Positions 58,440 through 64,000 of a stretch of DNA of 64,000 bases are shown here, piece after piece. Position numbers and translations under genes: made by a program. Below the pieces are notes generated by a model. That model was given only the letters and a program-made list of their open reading frames with translations, was not told where the DNA came from and made no database searches. Where the stretch lies: contig SACZ01000002.1 in the NCBI GenBank assembly GCA_023369685.1, positions 620,001 through 684,000 of the forward strand, in the 5' to 3' direction. Source of the stretch: Prolixibacteraceae bacterium JC049. Lineage in GTDB: Bacteria > Bacteroidota > Bacteroidia > Bacteroidales > Prolixibacteraceae. Within the stretch, counting starts at the first letter, position 1. The number at the start of each line of letters is the position of its first letter.

Positions 58440-58487
58440 AGTGCGGTTTCCCCTTTTTTGTTTCAGAGGGCTTTCCGCACTTACTTT
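58440..58487 (+). terminator. Terminator after the nitroreductase gene
   Basis: AGTGCGG (58440-58446) and CCGCACT (58475-58481) form a 7-bp stem with a 28-nt loop that can add further G-C pairing (CCCC and GGG). TACTTTTT follows. Confidence 0.65.
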
Positions 58488-58654
58488 TTATGCCAAAGTA
58501 TAGAAAGAGCTCAAACAGTTGATGCAACACTTAACCACCACATTTACAACACATACTTCCTACATGACTTTTCTTCAATTATTTGGTATTTTATAGTCGA
58601 AATCAACTTTTAAAAAGAACAAACCTTGTTCATTACTTATCGTCTATTCGTATT

Positions 58655-59203
58655 ATGAACAAACAAAAATTTCGAAATAAATACCGAACTCAATCTATTC
58701 GTTTGAAAAAATGGGATTACGGGTGGAATGCAGCTTATTTTGTAACTATTTGTACTAAACATAAAAAGTATTTCTTGGGAAAGATAATCGAAGATAACAT
58801 GCAGTTATCCACAATTGGTATAGTAGCTGAAAAATGTTGGAAACAAATTCCTGATCACTTCCCATTTGTACAATTAGATCAATTTGTAATAATGCCCAAC
58901 CATATTCATGGCATAATTATTATAAACAAAGAAGATGATAGACGTGATGTAGAGGCTCAAGGCCCTGAATCTGTGAAATCTCTAAATAAGTTTGGAGGTC
59001 AATCTAAAAACCTTGCATCAATCATTCGTGGTTTTAAGATCGGTGTTACCAAAGAAGCACACCAGACAAATCCCAATTTTGCATGGCAAGCACGTTTTTA
59101 TGATAGAGTTATTCGTAATAATAACGAATTGGAAAAAATTCAAATATACATACACGATAACCCTTTGAATTGGAAAAAAGATAAACTAAATATCGAAAAA
59201 TAA
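58655..59203 (+). CDS. REP-associated tyrosine transposase (RAYT, Y1/HUH family)
   Basis: About 182 residues from ATG 58655 (MNKQKFRNKYRTQSIRLKKW); the longer frame begins 24 codons upstream without support. The HUH metal-binding motif is present in VIMPNHIHGIIII. The N-terminal YFVTICTKHKKYFLG and the downstream LASIIRGFKIGVTK segment carry the RAYT hallmarks, with tyrosines near the C-terminus as candidate nucleophiles (FYDRVI region). RAYTs are usually single-copy, domesticated relatives of IS200 transposases that cut single strands at REP hairpins. One perfect hairpin lies 13 bp downstream and two related ones lie elsewhere in the window. Confidence 0.9.
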   Translation: MNKQKFRNKYRTQSIRLKKWDYGWNAAYFVTICTKHKKYFLGKIIEDNMQLSTIGIVAEKCWKQIPDHFPFVQLDQFVIMPNHIHGIIIINKEDDRRDVEAQGPESVKSLNKFGGQSKNLASIIRGFKIGVTKEAHQTNPNFAWQARFYDRVIRNNNELEKIQIYIHDNPLNWKKDKLNIEK

Positions 59204-59216
59204 ACAGTGCCCAGAC

Positions 59217-59244
59217 GTAGAGGCGCAAGATTTTGCGCCTCTAC
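59217..59244. repeat. REP hairpin, perfect 12-bp palindromic copy beside the transposase
   Basis: GTAGAGGCGCAA at 59217-59228, loop GATT, and TTGCGCCTCTAC at 59233-59244 form a perfect stem-loop. GTAG at the foot of the hairpin is the tetranucleotide typical of REP elements bound by RAYTs. This is the best preserved of three copies in the window. Confidence 0.85.
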
Positions 59245-59276
59245 AAAGCCATCAACCAGGCAAATACTTATAAAAG

Positions 59277-59313
59277 AAAAGCCTCCTGCTCGTATGAACA
59301 GAAGGCTTTTTTT
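59277..59313. terminator. Bidirectional terminator between the transposase and pheS
   Basis: AAAAGCCT at 59277-59284 and AGGCTTTT at 59303-59310 form a hairpin with CTG/CAG pairing inside separated by single mismatches. T runs follow on both strands. It can serve the convergent pheS gene. Confidence 0.75.
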
Positions 59314-59334
59314 ATGTCGCTTTATCCTTATTTA

Positions 59335-60354
59335 CTAATAAGCACTTTGGAATTGACGTAAGAAACGAGCATCGTTCTCGAAATACAAACGCAAATCTTT
59401 GATACCATATTTCAACATGGTGATACGTTCAATTCCCATTCCGAATGCAAAGCCAGTATACTTCTTACTATCGATACCACAGCTATCCAATACATTTGGA
59501 TCAACCATTCCGCATCCTAGAATTTCTAACCAACCTGTGTATTTACAAACGTTACATCCTTTTCCGCCACAAATTGAACAGCTCACATCCATCTCAGCCG
59601 ATGGCTCGGTGAATGGGAAGTAAGAAGGACGTAAACGGATCTCTGTTTTCTCGCCAAACATTTCTTTGGCAAAGTACATCAATGTTTGCTTAAGGTCGGC
59701 AAACGAAACATTTTCGTCAACATATAAGCCTTCAACCTGATGGAAGATACAGTGTGCACGAGCCGAAATGGCCTCGTTGCGGAATACACGTCCTGGGAAA
59801 ATAGCACGAATAGGTGGCTGTGTTTTCTCCATTACACGTACCTGTACACTCGATGTGTGCGTACGAAGCAATACATCCGGATCTTTCTCAATAAAGAAAG
59901 TATCCTGCATATCACGTGCAGGGTGCTCTGCAGGGAAGTTCAATGCCGAAAAAACATGCCAGTCATCTTCAATCTCTGGTCCTTCAGCAATGGTAAATCC
60001 TAAGCGAGTAAAAATTTCATTGATTTCGTTACGTACCACTGAAAGTGGGTGACGAGTTCCCAACTGAAATCCTTCAGCCGGAGCAGTAAGGTCTACACCT
60101 TCGGCACCTGTGCTGGCCACTTCGAATTGCTCTTTTAACGCATTGATTTTATCCTGCGCGAAATCTTTCAAATCGTTAATGGCTTGTCCAACTGCTTTTT
60201 TGTCCTCAGCAGGAACATTTCTAAACTCACCAAAAAGCTGCGAAATTAAACCCTTTTTACTTAGGTATTTAATACGCATCTCTTCTGCCTGATCCTTGTT
60301 CTCTACCGTTAGAGCATCAATCTCTGCTTGTAGTGCTTGTATCTTATTAATCAT
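59335..60354 (-). CDS. pheS: Phenylalanyl-tRNA synthetase alpha subunit
   Basis: A 339-residue class II aminoacyl-tRNA synthetase subunit that ligates phenylalanine to tRNA(Phe) together with PheT. The N-terminal coiled coil (about 1-90) is followed by the catalytic core with motif 2 (FRNEAISARAHCIFHQVEGL) and motif 3 (GFAFGMGIERITMLKYGI). A cysteine pair cluster (CSICGGKGCNVC) near residue 262 is common in PheS. It is a single gene with a candidate -7 box at 60389-60396. pheT is not in the window. Confidence 0.98.
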   Translation of the reverse strand: MINKIQALQAEIDALTVENKDQAEEMRIKYLSKKGLISQLFGEFRNVPAEDKKAVGQAINDLKDFAQDKINALKEQFEVASTGAEGVDLTAPAEGFQLGTRHPLSVVRNEINEIFTRLGFTIAEGPEIEDDWHVFSALNFPAEHPARDMQDTFFIEKDPDVLLRTHTSSVQVRVMEKTQPPIRAIFPGRVFRNEAISARAHCIFHQVEGLYVDENVSFADLKQTLMYFAKEMFGEKTEIRLRPSYFPFTEPSAEMDVSCSICGGKGCNVCKYTGWLEILGCGMVDPNVLDSCGIDSKKYTGFAFGMGIERITMLKYGIKDLRLYFENDARFLRQFQSAY

Positions 60355-60388
60355 GGGTCTTTATATTCACTCTATTCTCAACGAGCGG

Positions 60389-60396
60389 CAAAGTTA
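60389..60396 (-). promoter_or_regulatory. Candidate -7 box for pheS
   Basis: The minus strand reads TAACTTTG, an exact TAnnTTTG match, about 35 bases upstream of the ATG at 60354. A TTTG lies upstream but only 12 bases away, which is short. Confidence 0.45.
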
Positions 60397-60448
60397 ATAA
60401 ATGCTAAGCAAATAGCCTGATTTTCATTGGAACTAATTTTTCTCCCGA

Positions 60449-60649
60449 TTAGTCTTGCTCCTCTAATTGGAATAATTCCTCCACTGAAGTTTCGAAAATT
60501 CGGGCCAGTTTCAATGCCAACAATGTGGAAGGCACATATTTCCCTTTTTCAATGGCATAAATGGTTTGCCTCGAAACACCAACTTCATTAGCCAGCTTTT
60601 CTTGTTTCATATCCACCTTTGCCCTGTATTCTTTTATTCGATTTTTCAC
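60449..60649 (-). CDS. Small XRE-family HTH transcriptional regulator
   Basis: A 66-residue protein that is almost entirely a helix-turn-helix domain (MKQEKLANEVGVSRQTIYAIEKGKYVPSTL). It resembles the short repressors often encoded next to a membrane protein. It starts at GTG 60649; there is no ATG in frame at a sensible place, and the first residues (MKNRIKEYR) match the family. It follows the membrane protein gene by 9 bp in the same unit and probably binds the TTTAC/GTAAA array upstream of that unit (61134-61169). Confidence 0.9.
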   Translation of the reverse strand: MKNRIKEYRAKVDMKQEKLANEVGVSRQTIYAIEKGKYVPSTLLALKLARIFETSVEELFQLEEQD

Positions 60650-60658
60650 ACCACAAAT

Positions 60659-61108
60659 TTATAAGTAAATGCTTTGCTTTTTTATGCCGAAAACAATTAA
60701 ATAAGTAAGAATAGGGAGCAAGGACAGAATACTTATATTGATATTTAAATCAGGAGTTATGGCATGGATAAGTAAGAATACGGCTGTCCAGATAATTGTT
60801 GCTATGGCAACAGATTCTAAACGCAACTTCGACATTAATTCATCTTCATTCTTGTCAGCAGCAAAGCACACTAATAAAACAGCAACCACTGCCGTAATAT
60901 CAAATATCCAGTGCCAGCCAGACACAATAAGGTATTCGTAAGGCTTCTGAATTAATACATTTTCAGGCATTACTTTATCTACTCCGTTATACCATCCTTC
61001 CCAAAAAGAATTTCTTGTTTCATCCCAATTGTTTATTGAAGTAAGTATAAAGCTAGCAACAAATGCTATCCAGCCTATGCGTTTAAAGTAGTTGGGTAAT
61101 AACTTCAT
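60659..61108 (-). CDS. Four-helix membrane protein of unknown function
   Basis: A 149-residue protein with four predicted transmembrane helices (about 11-26, 63-81, 95-115 and 122-142) and charged loops between them. I do not recognise a named family. Proteins of this size cotranscribed with an XRE repressor of 60-70 residues are common in Firmicutes and Bacteroidota; roles in stress or envelope response are only guesses. It is the first gene of the two-gene unit, expressed from the promoter at 61149-61178. Confidence 0.75.
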   Translation of the reverse strand: MKLLPNYFKRIGWIAFVASFILTSINNWDETRNSFWEGWYNGVDKVMPENVLIQKPYEYLIVSGWHWIFDITAVVAVLLVCFAADKNEDELMSKLRLESVAIATIIWTAVFLLIHAITPDLNINISILSLLPILTYLIVFGIKKQSIYL

Positions 61109-61133
61109 AATTTTTAGTTTAAGTTGTTTTCAA

Positions 61134-61178
61134 GTAAAGTTTACTTTACAAATGTAAAGAATTATTTACAATTTCAAA
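61134..61178 (-). promoter_or_regulatory. Promoter with overlapping operator array for the membrane protein/XRE unit
   Basis: On the minus strand TTTG (61178-61175), 18 bases and TACATTTG (61156-61149) form a full -33/-7 promoter. Overlapping it are GTAAAGT-TT-ACTTTAC (61134-61149), GTAAA at 61154-61158 and TTTAC at 61165-61169. The array covers the -7 element, as expected for autorepression by the XRE protein. Confidence 0.65.
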
Positions 61179-61201
61179 TTCCTGACTAAAAAATGTTTCG
61201 T

Positions 61202-61209
61202 TAATTTTG
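61202..61209 (+). promoter_or_regulatory. Candidate -7 box for the Sir2 gene
   Basis: TAATTTTG, an exact TAnnTTTG match, 67 bases before the ATG at 61277. A clear -33 is not visible. Confidence 0.45.
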
Positions 61210-61276
61210 AGGTAGGATTCTCAGATATTGAATATTCCTGAAAATCCAATAATCCATCTAATCAAACAACATAGCT

Positions 61277-61957
61277 ATGCAAAAATTAGTGGTATTAACC
61301 GGAGCGGGCATGAGTGCCGAAAGTGGAATTCGTACATTTCGAGACAACGGAGGTTTGTGGGAAGAACACGATGTAACCGAAGTGGCAACTCCTGAAGCGT
61401 GGGCGCGCAACCCAAAATTGGTTAACCGATTCTACAACGAGCGCCGAAAGCAGCTACTAGAGTGTGAACCCAATGCCGGACACACCGGGTTAGCTGAACT
61501 GGAAAAACATTTCGATGTGGATATTATTACTCAGAATGTAGATGACTTACACGAACGTGCCGGTAGTTCTAAGATTCTTCACTTACATGGCGAACTTAAA
61601 AAAGTGCGTAGTAGTGTCGATCCATCGTATGTTGTAGAACTGGATGGTTGGGAACTAAAATTGGGAGATAAATGCCCTAAAGGAAGTCAACTGCGCCCGC
61701 ATATTGTTTGGTTTGGCGAAGCCGTCCCCGCCATGGAAGATGCAATTCCTATAGTTGAACAAGCAGATATTTTAGTGGTAGTTGGTACATCATTGAATGT
61801 TTATCCGGCTGCCGGATTGGTTTATTATGCCCAAGAAGGGATCCCTATTTATGTAATAGATCCAGCCCGACCAGAGGTGAAAATTAAAGGAGTAGAATAT
61901 ATACAGAAAGGGGCCGGTGAAGGAGTAGAAAAATTGAAAGAAATTCTGATTAAATAA
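61277..61957 (+). CDS. cobB: Sir2 family NAD-dependent protein deacylase
   Basis: A 226-residue sirtuin that removes acyl groups from lysines using NAD. NAD-site motifs are GAGMSAESGIRTFRDNGG at the N-terminus, TQNVDDLHERAG in the middle, and the catalytic His in LHLHGELKK. RFYNERR contains the Y-x-x-R pair of SIRT5-like class III enzymes, which suggests activity on succinyl or malonyl lysine. The small zinc module normally has four cysteines. Here it has only the Cys of GDKCPKG, so the zinc site appears lost, as in several bacterial sirtuins. The gene stands alone and ends next to a REP-like hairpin. Confidence 0.92.
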   Translation: MQKLVVLTGAGMSAESGIRTFRDNGGLWEEHDVTEVATPEAWARNPKLVNRFYNERRKQLLECEPNAGHTGLAELEKHFDVDIITQNVDDLHERAGSSKILHLHGELKKVRSSVDPSYVVELDGWELKLGDKCPKGSQLRPHIVWFGEAVPAMEDAIPIVEQADILVVVGTSLNVYPAAGLVYYAQEGIPIYVIDPARPEVKIKGVEYIQKGAGEGVEKLKEILIK

Positions 61958-61963
61958 TACAAA

Positions 61964-61990
61964 TAGAGGCGCCCAATTGGGACGCCTCTA
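61964..61990. repeat. REP-like hairpin downstream of the Sir2 gene
   Basis: TAGAGGCG (61964-61971) and CGCCTCTA (61983-61990) pair exactly. The interior CCCAATTGGG pairs again with one bulged A. The TAGAGGCG foot equals that of the copy at 59217. It lies in the gap between two convergent genes. Confidence 0.75.
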
Positions 61991-62016
61991 CTTATTGTGA
62001 AATATCTTGATTTGGT

Positions 62017-64000
62017 CTATAACAAGTTACGGAAGCTAATTCCAAAGAAGATAGTGCGTGGCTGATTAGGACCGTAGATATAACCTGGGTCACGAGAACC
62101 TCCTCTATCGAAGTCATCTTGGTATGAGTTGAACAAGTTTTTAACTCCACCATTCAACTGCATAATTACACCTCTTGACAATTCAATATCGTAGCTTGCT
62201 TTTAATCCTGTTTCAAAGAATGAATCTGACTTACGTAGTACTCCATCGTCTGGATTAGAAATTGTATTTCCATAATAAGGAACTAACATTTTTCCAGTAT
62301 AAGTTCCCGAAGCAGAAAGGCTAAGTTGCCAAGTAGGACTCCAAGTTAAAGAAAAGAATCCATAATTATCAGGAGTACGCAAGAAGCTTTTCTCGTCGAA
62401 ATCTTGTGCTTCTTCATATCTGCTTTCCTGAATAGTAAAACCAGCATTTACTTGGAATTTACGACTAGGAGCAGCATTGAACTCTAGGTTAATTCCAGAT
62501 ACATGAGCGCCTGTTACATTTCTACGAACTGCTGTTACCAACCCATTTTCATCAGCTCCATCACCATAATCTGTATAAAATGGATTATTTAGCTTAGTGT
62601 AAAAACCTTCAATTAAAAATTGAGTCTGTACATTACCAATCTTTGGAGTGAAGTCCAACGAAGTAGACCAACTGTGTGAATCTTCTTGTTTTAGATCAGG
62701 ATCATTTTTGTGAATAACTTTACGAGCCTGTGAAGTTTCAATATGCAAGTCTTCGTCGAAGATTTGTGGAGCACGATATCCTTTTGAGTAACTGGCACGT
62801 GCCTGAATCCAAGGAGCAATATTTTGCAATAAAGTTACCCTAGGACTAAACACTGTACCACTATTTCCTCCTTCACTTGCATGGTCTGGAGCATCATCTT
62901 TAATATCATAGTTGTCCAAACGGAATCCAACAGAAACTGTTGTCTTCTCGAACTTCATTTCGTGTTGTGCATAAAAACCAAAAATATTGCTCTTCTGATC
63001 GGCAACAATAGTATTTGGTTCATTTTTCTTCGTTTCTTTATCGTAATATCCTAATTTTTTGTCCTTTAGATTTTCGCCATTATTTTCTACTCCAAGAGTT
63101 AAGTGCATATGGGCAAATTTTACCTTCTCGAAATCGTGCACATATTGAATTCCTGTTGAGTAAGCAAAATCTTTAGTATTACCATATGCTGAAAGATCTT
63201 GTTCTGCACCATAGTAAGTACCTCTATCAATATGCTGACCTGATAGATATACTGAAAATTTATTGTGATCGCCAGTAAATGCATCCCATGCAATTGCACC
63301 TGTATTGATTTTGTGATCAACTGCTTCTGCAATTCCAGCTTCGTGTACTGGGTAATCAAACTTATCACCACCTCGACGCTCTTCGTTGATATTGAAATAG
63401 TCTACAGTTAACTTACTTCTATTTCCAGTTTTGTAATACGAACGAAGTCCAATTGTAGTATTTTCCATCTCTGAAATTTCAGAAAAAGAATCGTCGTTTG
63501 CATCAAAAGCGTCTTTACTTCTCTTAAAGCCAAAAACAGACAATCCTGAGCGGAAGTCATCGCTTACAATACTTGCATTTACACTGATGTTATTGTCAGC
63601 TGCAGCATCTCCTGCTCCATCAACACCTACACCAACCAAGCTAGTATTTACATCAACTTTATAGCTGTTTTTAATAGGATCCTTAGTAATTAGGTTGATA
63701 GTACCTGCAATAGCATTACTACCATAAATCGCTGATCCACCACCACGAACAACTTCAACACGCTCAATCATTGTAGCAGGAATCAATTCCAATCCATATA
63801 CACCAGCCAAACCACTAAAAATAGGGCGACTATTGATCAAAATCTGTGAGTAAGGCCCTTCCAAACCATTCATACGCACCTGCGTAAAACCACAATTCTG
63901 ACAATTATTCTCCATTCTCAGCCCAGGAGTAAAGTTTAGTCCTTCACTCAATGTAGTAGACTGTAGTCTTTCGAATAGTTTTGGAGAGATAGTATTAACA
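62017..64000 (-). CDS. TonB-dependent outer membrane receptor, partial (N-terminus beyond window)
   Basis: At least 660 residues; the frame stays open to the window edge. The first apparent methionine codon at 63951 is a TTG inside the plug domain, so the true start lies to the right of 64000. The plug is seen as SPKLFERLQSTTLSEGL then RMNGLEGPYSQILIN and VEVVRGGGSAIYGSNAIAG. The barrel follows and ends in an aromatic strand (TIFFGISFRNL). A CQNCG motif in the plug may hold a metal or a disulfide. It is not SusC-like (no SusD beside it). Candidate ligands are haem, a siderophore, cobalamin or metal; not resolved. Confidence 0.9.
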   Translation of the reverse strand, partial: VNTISPKLFERLQSTTLSEGLNFTPGLRMENNCQNCGFTQVRMNGLEGPYSQILINSRPIFSGLAGVYGLELIPATMIERVEVVRGGGSAIYGSNAIAGTINLITKDPIKNSYKVDVNTSLVGVGVDGAGDAAADNNISVNASIVSDDFRSGLSVFGFKRSKDAFDANDDSFSEISEMENTTIGLRSYYKTGNRSKLTVDYFNINEERRGGDKFDYPVHEAGIAEAVDHKINTGAIAWDAFTGDHNKFSVYLSGQHIDRGTYYGAEQDLSAYGNTKDFAYSTGIQYVHDFEKVKFAHMHLTLGVENNGENLKDKKLGYYDKETKKNEPNTIVADQKSNIFGFYAQHEMKFEKTTVSVGFRLDNYDIKDDAPDHASEGGNSGTVFSPRVTLLQNIAPWIQARASYSKGYRAPQIFDEDLHIETSQARKVIHKNDPDLKQEDSHSWSTSLDFTPKIGNVQTQFLIEGFYTKLNNPFYTDYGDGADENGLVTAVRRNVTGAHVSGINLEFNAAPSRKFQVNAGFTIQESRYEEAQDFDEKSFLRTPDNYGFFSLTWSPTWQLSLSASGTYTGKMLVPYYGNTISNPDDGVLRKSDSFFETGLKASYDIELSRGVIMQLNGGVKNLFNSYQDDFDRGGSRDPGYIYGPNQPRTIFFGISFRNLL

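Noticed and set aside
63949-63951. Start codon of the last TonB-dependent receptor at 63951
   Set aside because: The codon is TTG inside the conserved plug domain and the frame stays open to the window edge, so the gene is partial.

Overview
The window is AT-rich bacterial DNA of Bacteroidota type. It carries a SusC/SusD pair with an N-terminal STN domain, an ECF sigma/FecR pair, a one-piece hybrid two-component regulator, many lipobox and Sec signal peptides, and -7 promoter boxes of the TAnnTTTG form. An oxygen-sensitive glycyl radical enzyme suggests an anaerobe or facultative anaerobe, probably a free-living or gut polysaccharide-degrading Bacteroidia. No rRNA, tRNA or CRISPR array was seen.

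Region 1 (1-9.3 kb): a four-gene plus-strand operon for hydroxyproline use. It holds a glycyl radical activase, a HypD-type trans-4-hydroxyproline dehydratase, an ornithine-cyclodeaminase-family reductase and a trans-3-hydroxyproline dehydratase (Cys104/Thr268). It runs tail to tail, with a 5-nt gap, into a 1255-residue hybrid two-component regulator.

Region 2 (9.4-14.9 kb): housekeeping and accessory genes: PhnA-like protein, a PLP decarboxylase with a periplasmic rhodanese, a small outer-membrane barrel, and a PAS hybrid histidine kinase.

Region 3 (15.0-52.6 kb): one large polysaccharide utilization locus with two divergent arms. The minus arm (32.9 to 15.0 kb) holds GH2, mutarotase, GH2, a beta-propeller protein, an unassigned 680-residue protein, two MGH1-like (alpha/alpha) enzymes, three GH43-type propellers and two clan GH-A enzymes. 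The plus arm (33.2 to 52.6 kb) holds ECF sigma, FecR, SusC, SusD, a TIG-domain glycan-binding lipoprotein, two alginate-lyase-fold lyases, GH88, GH3, GH28, GH97 and an MFS sugar transporter. Lyases plus GH88 plus GH28 point to a uronic-acid-containing heteropolysaccharide; no sulfatase is present. Many enzymes come as neighbouring paralogue pairs, and several gene junctions carry long RNA hairpins.

Region 4 (53.1-64 kb): a PagL-like lipid A deacylase, a LacZ-type GH2, a ferredoxin-nitroreductase, a REP-associated tyrosine transposase with a perfect REP hairpin directly downstream (related hairpins lie at 10.1 and 62.0 kb), pheS, a membrane protein/XRE repressor pair with an operator-like array over its promoter, a Sir2 deacylase without the zinc cysteines, and a TonB-dependent receptor cut by the window end.

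Read together, the plus-arm surface proteins would bind and import oligosaccharides after lyase and GH attack. GH88 would remove the unsaturated uronate left by the lyases, and the exo-GHs (GH2, GH3, GH43, GH97) would release monosaccharides for the MFS carrier. Import signalling through the STN domain would act on FecR and the sigma factor.
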